Source of the DNA: Tragulus kanchil
Taxonomy: Eukaryota; Chordata; Mammalia; Artiodactyla; Tragulidae
Assembly (NCBI GenBank): GCA_022376925.1
Contig: JAIOJX010000032.1
Location: forward strand, 100,060,794-100,124,793
Length of the DNA: 64,000 nucleotides
Direction: 5' to 3'
Every line of letters begins with the position of its first letter. Positions within the stretch are counted from its first letter, which is position 1. The translations under genes and the position numbers were made by a program. Under the pieces are notes generated by a model. It was given only the letters and a program-made list of their open reading frames with translations. It ran no database searches and had not been told where the DNA came from. This document shows, piece by piece, positions 1-11,546 of this stretch.

Positions 1-608
1 TACATATACATATATCTACTCTTTTTCAGATTCGTTTTCCATACAGATTATTCCAGAGCACTGAGTAGAGCCCCCTGTTCTGTACAGTAGATCCTTGTTG
101 GTTATCTAGTTTATGTACAGTGGTGTGTATATTTCTGTCCCATCCTCTTGATGTATCCCCCACCCAACACTGTCTGGACCCTTTTGGTAAGCATAATTTT
201 TATTTTTCATATCTGTGAGTCTGTTTTTATTTTGCAAATAAGTTTGTTTAATTTTTTAGATTCCACATATAAGTGATGACATATGTTTGTTTTTGGCTGG
301 CTTACTTCATTTAGTATGGTAACCTCTAGGTCCATCCATGTTGCTGCTAATGCCATCATGTCATTCTTTTTTATGGGCGAGTACTCTTCCACTGTATACA
401 CAGGTACCGTTCTTCTTTACCCATTCATCTGTCGGTGGTTGCTTCCTTGCCTTGGCTATTGTGAATAATGCTGTACTGAATGTTGGGGTGCATGTATGTT
501 TCCAAATTATGACTTTGGGTATATGGCCAAGTGTGGTATTGCTGGTTCATACAGTGGCTCTAGTTTTAGTGTTTCAAGGAACCTCCGTGCTGTTCTCCAT
601 GGTTTCTG
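1..608 (-). mobile_element. L1 LINE 3' end (old, truncated)
   Basis: Read on the minus strand this is the end of L1 ORF2 followed by the 3' UTR. On the plus strand it shows the typical antisense phrases: 'catgttgctgctaatgccat', 'ttcttttttatgggcgagta', 'ttggctattgtgaataatgc' and 'gtgctgttctccatggtttc'. The element runs off the left edge and stops abruptly near 608, so it is 5'-truncated or broken. Stops and drift show it is not active. Open frames within it are not genes. The family assignment is from recognition of L1 landmarks; the subfamily is not determined. Confidence 0.9.
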
Positions 609-2001
609 AGTGCGGCAGCCGGGGCACCGGGTCATTTTCTTTCACTGGGGTTGGTGGCTAGCAAGACGTGTTCTCACGGCCCCCTCCTTGCACCAAACTG
701 ATCTTCCTGAAGCCTAATTATGATACATTGCTATGAGATGCTCCCTCTCACTTCTTCAGCTTGCTGCTATTCTGTGCAAACCAGTGGTTGAGTCCTCTCC
801 CTAGGTTACACTGTACCCCTCAGATAAAGGTGGGCAGATGTGGCATCACAGCTGAAGTTCAGGGAGATCAGGGTCCTAGGTTCTCTGGCCGATTGGTCTA
901 CCAAGTTCCAGAACATTCTGCCCTTTCACAGCCTGTAAGGGGCAAATAAGAGGAGACAAACAGACGCTGCAGGATTGACAGCCTGAGAAGGAAGCCCTCG
1001 TAGTACCTAGCATTCTTCCTGCACACAAGAAGAATAGCTGCCCGGTTAATCTCCACTCCCACGGCATCCCCTTCCTGGCCAGGAAGGCTCCGAAGTCACA
1101 TTTCTTGAATATCTTGCTGATGGCCAGCCTACACAGGGCCTTACTTAAGTCCACTCCATCAACCTTCACAACCAGTGAAATAAGTGTTCATTAGCATATA
1201 GCCTAGTGATTGTGTTAATGTCTTCAGAATTACAAAGTGATCAGTTATCTCTGCTATTTATTAAGGATTCTGACCTTGGGCAACTTATAAATCATTTAAG
1301 CCTCCATGTTCATATGCAAAGTGGAAGCGATAGGACTCATCTCTTGGGGAGATAATTCAGACCAAGTGAAATCATATATGTAAGTGTTTGCACATATATA
1401 TGTGTGTGTATGTGTATAAAGCCCATGTGTCATGGCTGATTGTTGGGACCATAAGGTTTGTGAGATGTGGACTGTGCAAGGCCATATGTGGGTGCCCATC
1501 ACTCCCTGACTCTGTGCTGGAGGTGCTGCTGGTGGTAGAGAGATGCCACCTGCCTGCCTTTGAGGAAGTCATAGCTGAGCACTCCAGTATCACCTGTTGG
1601 TCCTCAAGCGCACCGTGTTACTTCACGGCTTCCTGCTTCACCTTGGCCTCCCTCCAGAATCACTTGTTGCTTAGAACAGAACCCACTCATAGAAGAAGTA
1701 ACCTGGAAGGCTGGGCATCCTGAGGGCACGAGCCCCACCCTGGGAAGCTAGACACTGACATGTCCCCTTTCTGTCTCCTCAACTATTTCCCTTTGCATTT
1801 TTCAGCCCTACTTCCTGCTGTCCCTCTCCATGGAACAGGTTTGCCTTGGTCACTGGGCTCGTGGCCAGCCTTACTGATTGGTTTATTCAAGATCTCAACC
1901 AAGACTGAGTCACAGAATCCCAATTCTAGATTCTAGGGGAAGAAAATCTGTAAATCTCAGCCCAGTTCTGACAGTGGGGACCCCTGGTCTCTTCAAGAGT
2001 T
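609..2001. other. Intergenic sequence, no gene seen
   Basis: I see no coding region with a recognisable protein. Short frames on both strands lack family motifs. A small TG/TA-rich simple repeat lies at about 1385-1418. The remainder looks like ordinary single-copy mammalian DNA. Confidence 0.6.
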
Positions 2002-2308
2002 AGGGACATATCAGGTTTCCTTGGCAGTCCAGTGGGTAAGAACACCACCTTGTAGAACAGCGGGCGCTGGTTCGATCCCTGGCCTGGGAAGATCCCACGT
2101 GCTGTGGAGCAGCTGGACCGATGTGTCCAGCTACCGAGCAGAGCTCTGGAGCTCACGTGCCCAGAGCCAGTGCTCTGCAACAAGAGAGGCCACTGCAATG
2201 GAAGACCCACACCGACCAAAGAACAAAGATAAATGAATGAAAGACCAATAGAAGTGGCCAAAAAAAAAAAAAGATAAATAACCCATTTAAAAAAAGAGGG
2301 ACATATCA
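2002..2308 (+). mobile_element. CHR-type tRNA-derived SINE with target-site duplication
   Basis: The head has a tRNA-like internal promoter: an A-box-like 'tggcagtccagtggg' and a B-box 'ggttcgatccc'. The body contains 'gggaagatcccacgtgctgt' and a 3' part ending in a poly-A tract near 2262-2296. It is flanked by a 12-bp target-site duplication 'agggacatatca' at 2002-2013 and 2297-2308. The perfect duplication and A-tail show L1-mediated insertion. The same family recurs at 16.4, 47.9 and 53.8 kb. Confidence 0.9.
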
Positions 2309-3540
2309 TGCGAACAGGGTGTTATAGTCTACCCTATGGGTGATGAAAGGGGATCACTATGCAGAGTAATGAGGCATGGACTGAATACATACAATGTGGA
2401 AAAAGTTCAGTTTAGGTGTCACTTCCTCCAAGCAGCCTCCCTGGACCCAGTTAAACAAAGCACAAGGATGGTTCGATCCTCCACTGTGCCACTTGAATCT
2501 GGGACTGTGGGCTCTGTTACATTAGCTCTCAGATCGTACTGCACTTTCCTCAACCCCGTGTCTGTCTTCTCACCACATCCTGCCTCCTGCATGCAGGGAC
2601 GGGATCTCGCTCCTCTTTACAAACCCTTTCTGTTGTCCAGTGCCTGCCACAAAGTAGGTGCTCCATGAATGTTTGCATAATTGAGCATCACTGGGGAAAC
2701 GGACATATAATTGCCATGTGGAATGAGAAATACTTCTTAGTGACAATACAACATGGTCCCTTGGGCAATAAAACAGTTGTACCCAGTCCTTTCCCGCCAA
2801 GGTGCCCTTGACATCTGTGAGGCCAGCAGCAGTATGGAAGGGATGGCCACCTTTCATGTACAGTCGTGTTCTATGTCTTTGATCCCAGACTCTTTAGGTT
2901 CTGAATGTTAAAGAGCCTGCTGCAGCTCCTCACTTGACAGCCATCCAGCGCCACACCCATTAGGACTAATTAGCCTGGGAGAGATGAAAACTTGGAGGAC
3001 AGAATGAGCTGAGTTGGCACCTGTTCACTCAGCATCTCGTGAGCTGCTTAAACCAGCTGGAAGGTGTCAAGATTAACCTTACTGAGAAAAGGTTTACAAA
3101 GGCATTTTTTTTAGCTTCCAATGTTCATTTTATGTTGGGTGACTGACCTAAAGTTCTTAGGGTGAAAAATCTTCAAACCCCAGGGCTCATGCCATACCCA
3201 TATGCAGGTATCCATCATAGCCCCTGCCCATGAGAGCTGAGGCACTGAAACCGAGGCAAAGTGTTAACCCTGTGCACCATACAATCATGACCTTCCCACA
3301 GATGTGGTCACTTCAGAGCAGCGTGAGAGGGCCACGTGTGGTGCCTGGTGCCAAGGTACTCCATGCCTGTTGATGGAGGGACTGTCCCCAGAACCCTGCA
3401 GTGTCGCAAAGGAGACCCTCTGCTTCCCAAGGACACTCCTGTGTCCACTCCTGTGGGACCATCCCCTCCACCAGTGCCTGGCTTATAGTAGGTGCCTAGT
3501 AAGTATTTGCTGAGTGAACAAGTGAAGCAATGATGGAAAG
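2309..3540. other. Intergenic sequence with faint MIR/L2 tails
   Basis: No gene is seen. Around 2640-2670 and 3470-3528 are phrases like those at the 3' ends of MIR/L2 ('cagtgcctggcttatagtag'). Otherwise the sequence is unremarkable and single copy. Confidence 0.5.
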
Positions 3541-3544
3541 TAAT

Positions 3545-4055
3545 TAAGTGCTCTCATGGAGAGAGACTGGGACTTGAATCTTGCCTCTCTCACTTCTGAA
3601 CGTGGTAAACACACATCCTTTACTCAGTCTCTTTCAGATCCTCATTCTTAACTGTTTGTTGAGAAGACCGGTGTCTCTTATGATTTGGGGCTTAATGGTG
3701 AAACACTTAGCTTGGTGTCTGGTATCTGGTATGTGGTAGGGCTTCCCTGGTGGCTCAGATGGGAAGCATCTGCCCACAGTGCTGGATATCAGGGTTTGAC
3801 CCCTGGGTTTGAAGGATCCCCTGGAGAAGGAAGTGGAACCCCACTCCAGTATTCTTGCCTGGGAAACCCCATGGACAGAGGAGCCTGGTGGACTATAGTT
3901 CATGGAGTCACAGAGAACCAGACATGACTGAGCGATTAACACTTTCCCTCTTTTTCTCTCATGGTTTGGGCCTTAACTGTGAAGCAGTTAGCTTGGTGTC
4001 TGGTAAGTAGTAAGTATCTAACAAATGGAGCTGTTCTTAGTAACTTCTTTTGTTC
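3545..4055 (+). repeat. MIR-derived sequence split by a SINE, with duplicated 3' segment
   Basis: Before and after the Bov-tA insertion the sequence resembles the 3' half of MIR. A roughly 50-bp segment occurs twice, at about 3674-3724 and 3955-4004, as a direct repeat of about 85% identity (shared 'ttagcttggtgtctggta'). The repeat is far longer and more diverged than a target-site duplication. It was probably present as an old local duplication before or around the SINE insertion. Confidence 0.55.
3738..3941 (+). mobile_element. Bov-tA (tRNA-Glu/BovA) SINE
   Basis: The tRNA-derived head 'gggcttccctggtggctcag' is followed by the BovA unit with 'ccagtattcttgcctgggaa', 'atggacagaggagcctggtg' and an end like 'catgactgagcgattaacac'. 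This family is confined to ruminants and is a key clue to the host. No clear target-site duplication is visible. Confidence 0.95.
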
Positions 4056-4059
4056 ATGG

Positions 4060-6100
4060 AGTAACTTTAAATACAGCACTTGATACCATGTCTCGGTCGG
4101 TTCACGTATTGAATGAAAATACTTCTGTCTGCTGCACAGGGTGAGGGCTAGTGTAAGATGGGGCACAGAGCAGTGTGCCCTGGGTCAGTGCTTGATAAAC
4201 GCTGGCTGAGACACCGTTACCTTTAGTAGAAGATCTCAAAGGCTCAGACTGTAACCCCTCACCTCCTGGAGCAGTAGACATGTTTGCAGACGGGCCCATC
4301 TAGAATGTGATGGCAGCTTTCTTGGGCAGACACCCAGTGCTCTGCCCTTTCCTTGGCCCTTCTCCCTGAAAGAACTGAGGTTTTTCACAGGCATCCAAGG
4401 CTGTATTATCAGACTTTCACCCAGCAAGCTGTTCTTTTCAGCAGCCCGACTGTTAATAATTCTCATGACCGAGCCCCAACCCTTCTTTACCGAAAACCCC
4501 TTAATCCTTTGATCTTGTCTCAGTCACAAGAAATGATTGTCTGTTACCTCTTGCCATACACGAGTTAGAGAGGATTACCAGGTGGCAGCCTCAGTCCAAC
4601 CCTGTCCTTCTTCTCCTCCAGCAGCCAGTCATTTCCTGATCTGAAATCTTCCTCCTCTCTCCAGTTGCTGGAAAATATCCTTAGGAAGAGCAGAGCAGAG
4701 GAAGGGAGCTGGGTTAGAGCAAAGGGCATATCCGGGTAAGTGACTGATGGGGATATCCCGGTGGTGGCAGGAAGGGCCACGTCTGGATAGATGGACAGTA
4801 TTGTTAAGTGAAAGGAGACAGGCCGTGTGGTTCAGGAGCACACAGGGGCCTCCCAGTTGACAGCGTACCACTGTGCAGGCCATCCCGCCGAGTCCTCAGA
4901 TCAGCTCTGGGGGTGGGCAGGGCCGGGCGTAGCAAGTCCACAGCGCTCTTCCAACACAGGCCCAGGGCTTGCGCGACTTGGGTGTGGTGAACAGTGGTCC
5001 CTTCAGGACTGGATCTGAGCTTCGGATGATGCTGTGGTGTGGTTCTGTCAGCAAGATCAAGGGCTGAGAAGTAAGGTGGGTCTTGGTATCTTGATCCCTT
5101 GCTTGTTTGCTCTCAGGTTCATCATCTGCTGACGTGTGGCAGGGTATTCTGTGTATCTCATGGAGCAGGCCTTGCAAGTGCCATCCCCTTAAGTCCTTCA
5201 GACATCGGGGCTTTCGTCTGAGCTCAGCCAGTAGGAGGTCCTGGAGGGAGACTAGAGAAGGGGGCAAGGGGCAAGGCTGGCCGCTTCTCTCCTCTCTCTG
5301 CTTCCGCTCGCGGCTCTGGCAGTCACTGTATCAGCTCTGTGGATCCAGGTCCTGTGGACAGTGGCACTCCTCTTGATGCCTGAAGCTCTCTCAAGCAACA
5401 CAGCCATGGGCCCAGCCCCCTCCCACTGAGTCCATCTCCTGCGACCTGGTCACAGCATCTCTCTTTTTTGTTGGTCTAATCCTGGGACTGGTTGCAGCTT
5501 CCTGCTTTCACTAATCCCTGGATCACTTCCTTTTCCCCTGGCTTTTCAGCTTTTCCAGCACCATTGTAAGGGTTCCCCACATTCAGTTCCCTCTTTGAAT
5601 AGCTGGCAAGGGCTCTGCTCCTCTGATTGGTCCCGACTGATCCTTTGTTTAAAACCTGGCTCCACAGTATATGAGAAATAAAACTTTGGACAAGCTACTT
5701 AACCTGCAGATCCTCTTTACTCATCCAGAAAATGAGGATTTTAGAATCAGAGATTAGATATGTATGGAATTTACCAGAGAGCTTCACACATAGTAGATAT
5801 TTAAGAAGTGACAACTCTTTGTTTTATTATTTAGAAAGAGAGTCAGAACCTCTCAAGGAAGGAACGTAGTCTTTTTATTTTTTAATTCCTAGCAGGATGC
5901 CTCACATTTAATAAAGACAATAAACTTAATAAAAATTATACACATACACACACATATATTCATATACCTCAACTGAAAGGGTTGGATGGATTGAGAGACT
6001 CCGCCACCATCATTCCACTTATTCTAGGATTCTTTTTTTGTTGTTGTTAATTAATTGATCATGTATGTGAGAGGTATTTTTCTTTTTTTTTTTTTGGTCT
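4060..6100. other. Intergenic sequence, no gene seen
   Basis: A MIR-like tail is at about 4170-4215. An A/T-rich stretch with a short CA/TA tract lies at about 5870-5965, and a T-run near 6080-6097. The open frames around 4.6-5.4 kb are short, overlap on opposite strands and match no family I recognise. Confidence 0.5.
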
Positions 6101-6104
6101 CTCT

Positions 6105-6497
6105 GTTGTGTTCTGTTGTTCTATATTTCTGTTTTTGTGTTAGTACCACATTTTTTTAGGATTATTTGTTCCTGACTGTGCTGGGTCTTTCTTGCCCCCC
6201 ACAAGCTTTCTCTAGTTGTGACAAGTGGGGAGCCACTCTTCTCTCTGGTGCATGTACTTCTCACTGAGGTGACTTTGCTTGTTGTGAGCATGGGCTTGGG
6301 GGCTTTAGCATGGACTTCAGTACCTGCTGCACGCAAGCCCAATAGTTGTGGCTCAAAGGCCATCGAGTGCAGGCTCAGTAGTTGTGGAGTACAGGCTTAT
6401 TGTTCTGTGGTATGTGGGTTGCTCCTGGACCAGGAATTGAACCCTGTGCCCTGCACTGGCAGACGGATTCTTACCCACCGTGTCACTGGGGAGGTCC
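6105..6497 (-). mobile_element. CHR-type SINE (minus strand) next to an L1 scrap
   Basis: From about 6165 to 6497 the plus strand reads as a reversed CHR SINE: 'gtgctgggtctttcttgc', 'gctcagtagttgtggagtac', 'ggaccaggaattgaaccct' and an end like 'accgtgtcactggggaggtc'. Immediately left, 'atatttctgtttttgtgtta' matches antisense L1; the same phrase is seen at about 57.9 kb. So the SINE probably sits in or beside a small L1 fragment. Confidence 0.8.
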
Positions 6498-7575
6498 TAT
6501 TCCAGGATTCTTAAAGGAAGATTCCAAGCAAATTTCTTGATGGATTTTCTAGTGGAATTAGATCACATTTTTACTTTGGGAGCCCATGGTAATGTTAATT
6601 ATCATAAAGGTAACAATTGGAAAATGTCACAGAATCCCTCGGAAGGTACTTAACAATAGCCACGTTGTCAGTTTCCTCTTTTTTTTGGAGGTGGGGTATC
6701 ACTGTTTCTTCTTTCCTGCACTCGCTGTTCAAAGCTGAGTCCCTTAGCAGTTCTCAGCGATCACAGCTGTACCTCAGGCACACTAAGACTGTCCCTGCAT
6801 CAGGACTCTTGCAAGAGTGGACAGATGTTCCCGGTTTCAGGGTAGAGGACTGTAAGGTTTCATTAGTCACACTTGCTAAAGCTGTACCACTTCCAGGGGG
6901 CTCGTCAAACATGGGGAAATCCCTGCCTGTAAATATTTATGGATTAGGGATCCCGTGTTAAATATTTACTTCAGCTTCTTGAAACTAGAAATGATTTAAC
7001 AAACCCTTTGAGGAGCTGGCATGGCTTTGGCTTAGAGCCAGCCCGTATACTTGTCTCCCTGGCCCCTACGCCCACCCCTTGTGACATAGCAGCTTTGGGG
7101 AGATGCTTGTGGAAAAGACAGAGAGCTCAGCTTTTTGGAGATTGGCTTCATTCTTTTGATTTTGCCTTCCGTGGTGCATGGTCAGTGTTTCAAGAGCGGA
7201 CACTCATGGAGCACTTTGAGGGCAAAAACCCATCCTGCAGTGTCAGCCTTCTCAACTACACTGTGTTACACAAAGCACCTGGATGTTTACCAAAAAGCAC
7301 AGGTGCCGTGGCCCTTCCCCAGATCCCGTGGGTGGCATCTTCCACAGGTAGGGCCTGAGCATCTGGAGGTGTCTGAACTTGCGCTGAGGTATTAGGAGGT
7401 GTCCCTCTAGGAGGCTACTCCTGGAAGGACCCTGTCATCACAGAGAACACAATGTCTTCAGAATAAGACGATTCAGATCTGAATCTCATCTCTGCTGATG
7501 GATAAACTGTGCATCTTGGAGAGAACCTTTCTTCTCTCAACTTCCATTTCCTCATCTTGATAGCAGAGATAAAAG
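6498..7575. other. Intergenic sequence, no gene seen
   Basis: Plus-strand open frames of roughly 110 codons occur here. They have no recognisable domain, and overlapping frames are equally open, so they look like chance. Nothing else is recognised. Confidence 0.5.
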
Positions 7576-7579
7576 TAAC

Positions 7580-8160
7580 TCTCTGTATTAGTTTCCCAAG
7601 GCTGCTATAAAAAATTGTCACAAACGTAATGACTTAGGAAAGCAACGGGAGCTTCCATGATGGTCTGGTGGTAAAGAATCTGCCTCGCGGTGGAAGGGAC
7701 ATAAGTTTGATCCCTGGTTCAGGAGGATTCCATATCTTGTGGGGCAACTAGGCCTGTGTACCACGACTAATACTCAATGCAGCTAAGTTAATTAATTTAA
7801 AAAAAGAAAGCAGAAATTTACTCTCACAGTTCTGGAGGCTAAAAGTCCGAGATCAAGGGGTCCCTGTGGAAGTTACAGAGGGGAATCTGTCACTTGCCTC
7901 TTGCAGCTTCTGGTGTCGGCTGGAATCCCTTGGTTTATGGCCACATTGCTTTCTGCTCTGTCTCCACTTCCTGTCTCTGTGTCTCTTATAAGGACATTTG
8001 TCACTGGATTTAGGACCCACTGAAATGATCCAGAATTATTTCTTTGTCTTAAAATACCTCACTTAAATGCATCCACAAAAACCTTTATTCCAAATAAGGT
8101 GTCATACACAGACAAGATCCATGGCTGAGGACCTGGAAAAGGACACTCACAGCTTCTAAA
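7580..8160 (-). mobile_element. MLT1-like MaLR LTR (minus), split by a SINE
   Basis: The plus strand starts with 'tgtattagtttcccaaggct' and continues with 'ctcacagttctggaggctaa', 'aaaagtccgagatcaagg' and 'tcttataaggacatttgtca'. This is the reversed order of a MaLR/MLT1 LTR. A tRNA-derived SINE interrupts it at 7645-7805. It is an ancient non-coding LTR remnant. The subfamily is not determined. Confidence 0.75.
7638..7812 (+). mobile_element. tRNA-derived SINE inside the MLT1 LTR
   Basis: A tRNA-like head ('tggtctggtggtaaagaatc', then 'tttgatccctggttcagg') leads to an A-rich tail near 7797-7806. Short direct repeats 'gaaagca' at 7638-7644 and 7806-7812 are consistent with a target-site duplication. 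The insertion is younger than the LTR that hosts it. Confidence 0.75.
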
Positions 8161-9477
8161 GGGTTGATATTGTCTGTCACTGGCAACAGGTCTGATTGGT
8201 CAGTACCCCTGCCATGAACTTACTTATAGCAAGCCTGTTTTGTGGAGGTACTGTCGTTGATTGAAATTATATGCCTGTACTCATATGCCTGGGGCATAGT
8301 AAACATTTATTAAACAGTAGCTTTTGCTATAGTTTATAACATATTGACATGTTTTACACATCATTGGTTTGATCATATAGCCATTCATTCCATTTGCATT
8401 CATTGAAACAGTTGACAGAGTACCTGTCTACCTGGGCCAGTCACTCGTCTGGCCCTAAAGATATAAAATACAAAGCATAGTTTGTTTCTTGAGACACAAT
8501 CCCAATGCAAAAATAGATAGTAACTATAGCTCAGTGTGACACCTTCTTGTAGGTTTTTACCAGGGACTGGAGAAGGCTTCACAGAAGAGGTGGCATTCAA
8601 CATGACTTGTGAAAGTTGATGAGTTCATTATACAAAAGGAAGACAGGTGCACGCCAGTTGTGATGCTGCGTGTATTGAGGCATAAGGAATCTTAGTGTTT
8701 TGGAGAGATGGTGAGAAAGTCAGCGTGCAGGGGACAGGGTTTACGCAGGAGAGGTGAGACAGCCATCAGAAACAAAATCCAGATTTCATGTGATGCTCTC
8801 AAAGGGGAAGTAGTATTGATCCCATTTACTGGGGAAGAAAGAGAAATGGACTTGCCCAGCATCACATACCTGGTTAGTTGAAGGGCTTGTGCCCCGCTCC
8901 TGCCTCTCCTTTTTCCTTATAAGATGAGCCTTCCTGAATGCCCTTCCACTGTCTGCCAAGATTCTCTGCTCGGTTTTTCATTCCCTCTCAGTTGTGCTCC
9001 CTTTGATTCTAGGGATCATGCCTTGTGACTAGCATGCAACCCTGGCTTGCCTTGTTCCTGGCACCCAACAGGCATCAAGCAGATCTTTGTTAAATGAGTT
9101 TCGTTGCAGCCGAAATTCTGGTATCAAGCAGGAGAGCTGGATGCAATTCTTTCTTAAATCCTCCCTGACCTCAGGCTTCTAGATTGAGTTTGCTTATATG
9201 GGAAGCTGAGATTTTCCTTGGGGGTCAAAAGACATGGATACCACCTGGGGCCGATTGTTACTTATTTCTCTGGGGCAGGGGCATATTTTTCCCTGTAGAG
9301 CCTGCTCTCCGTCTGTCATATGCCTTTTTATTGGTTTACAAGTATAGATCTATTTATGTTTGCTGTCCACGAGTGCTGCTTTCTCAATAATTCATAGAAA
9401 CGTCGCACAAAATTAATCGACAACGAAAACTTGAACTTGACTGAAGCTGAAGCCCTTGCTTGAGAATGTCTTTGTTA
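8161..9477. other. Intergenic sequence, no gene seen
   Basis: Phrases such as 'gcccagcatcacatacctgg' near 8855 look like MIR remnants. No coding region is supported. This is the last stretch before the duplication chain begins. Confidence 0.5.
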
Positions 9478-10036
9478 CTGACAGCATATCCGCCAGAGCT
9501 CTTTCCAGCATTCCCTAAGTTCTGAATTCTCCTTTAAGAAGAAGCAGATTGAGGAAATCATTAATCTCTGACAGTTGTGTAGATATAATTAAAGATATAT
9601 GAATTTAAAAATACCTGCTCTCTCAAATTACTTCCTAAAAGAACAGGGAGGGGAAGAAAGAGTTCTGTTTAAAATGTCAGATACGGACACATTAGGCTGG
9701 GTAGTCAAAGCGCTGTGTGCCTGTCACTCATGAAAACTGACAATTAGGTCCATAAATAGATTTTACAGGCTTCCACACAAGAACGCACATTCTGCGCGTC
9801 TCATCTGCATAAAGATGAGCGTGGATGGCAGCCGCTGACTCATGGGAAGGGAGCAGGGTTTCGGAGGTGCTGAATGAGACATTCAAAGCAAATTCACTGT
9901 GCCTGGGGGCTGGGTGAGGGCCTGGTGGGAGGCGGGGAGCCCACTGATGCCAGGGAAGGGCATGTGGGAGCAGTCAGTCTCGGCTCTTCCACATGGCACC
10001 CACGCAAACATGGCTGGTCTCTTCATCTTTCCTGCT

Positions 10037-10183
10037 CATGCTCTGTCACTTCAGTCATGTCTGACTCTTTGTGACTCCATGGACTGCAGCCCTCCAGGCT
10101 TCTCTGCCCATGAAATTCTTCAGACAAGACTACTGGAGCGGGTTTCCATTTCCTTCTCCAGGGCATCTTTCCTGGTGCAGGTT
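10037..10183 (-). mobile_element. BovA SINE fragment (minus), first copy
   Basis: Reversed BovA landmarks are 'agtcatgtctgactctttgt', 'gactccatggactgcagccc' and 'ccttctccagggcatctttc'. The head is incomplete. Sequence to its right (about 10184-10320) looks like MIR, so the SINE probably entered a MIR. Confidence 0.85.
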
Positions 10184-11199
10184 TATTTTCCTATGTGCAA
10201 AATGAAATTGGCAGCAACCATCTCTTCTATTCCCATGCCCTACTTCTAAGGGTTGTCAGATCAAATGAGGTTAGAGAACTCCTTGGAAACTTGAAAAGAC
10301 CTGTACATACATACACTGTTGATTTGTTGTTACTAACTGGTTGATACTGACAGCTGAAGTATTGGCATACATACCAGGAAGAGATCAAGTGGGTGATCCG
10401 AGCGATGTGAAGACTAAGACATCAGAGAATCACAGAGAAATGCCAGAGAGTATGACTGAAGTTTGCTTCACCTTTGGGAATAGGAAATTCAGCCACACCC
10501 ACATGGATGAGAGCCTGGGATGTTGGGGAGCAGGATTGGGAGACCAGGAGACCTGCTGTCACTGTTGAGGCTGCATGCTCAGGGGTCCTCACGCTCCAGG
10601 GGTTCAGTCTCCCTCTCAATAAAATAGGTCATATGGGTCTATGACAGCATATCCGCCAGAGCTCTTTCCAGCATTCCCTAAGTTCTGAATTCTCCTTTAA
10701 GAAGAAGCAGATTGAGGAAATCATTAATCTCTGACAGTTGTGTAGATATAATTAAAGATATATGAATTTAAAAATACCTGCTCTCTCAAATTACTTCCTA
10801 AAAGAACAGGGAGGGGAAGAAAGAGTTCTGTTTAAAATGTCAGATACGGACACATTAGGCTGGGTAGTCAAAGCGCTGTGTGCCTGTCACTCATGAAAAC
10901 TGACAATTAGGTCCATAAATAGATTTTACAGGCTTCCACACAAGAACGCACATTCTGCGCGTCTCATCTGCATAAAGATGAGCGTGGATGGCAGCCGCTG
11001 ACTCATGGGAAGGGAGCAGGGTTTCGGAGGTGCTGAATGAGACATTCAAAGCAAATTCACTGTGCCTGGGGGCTGGGTGAGGGCCTGGTGGGAGGCGGGG
11101 AGCCCCCTGATGCCAGGGAAGGGCATGTGGGAGCAGCCAGTCTCGGCTCTTCCACATGGCACCCACGCAAACATGGCTGGTCTCTTCATCTTTCCTGCT

Positions 11200-11346
11200 C
11201 ATGCTCTGTCACTTCAGTCATGTCTGACTCTTTGTGACTCCATGGACTGTAGCCCTCCAGGCTTCTCTGCCCATGAAATTCTTCAGACAAGACTACTGGA
11301 GCGGGTTTCCATTTCCTTCTCCAGGGCATCTTTCCTGGTGCAGGTT
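11200..11346 (-). mobile_element. BovA SINE fragment (minus), duplicate copy
   Basis: Second copy of the 10037-10183 element, carried by duplication A, not an independent insertion: the flanks are identical too. It differs by a c-to-t change in the 'gactg-agcc' stretch. Confidence 0.85.
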
Positions 11347-11546
11347 TATTTTCCTATGTGCAAAATGAAATTGGCAGCAACCATCTCTTCTATTCCCATG
11401 CCCTACTTCTAAGGGTTGTCAGATCAAATGAGGTTAGAGAACTCCTTGGAAACTTGAAAAGACCTGTACATACATACACTGTTGATTTGTTGTTACTAAC
11501 TGGTTGATACTGACAGCTGAAGTATTGGCATACATACCAGGAAGAG

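Noticed and set aside
2030..2080. tRNA gene-like A and B boxes
   Set aside because: These are internal promoters of tRNA-derived SINEs. No cloverleaf with complete acceptor and anticodon stems, and A-tails plus target-site duplications are present.
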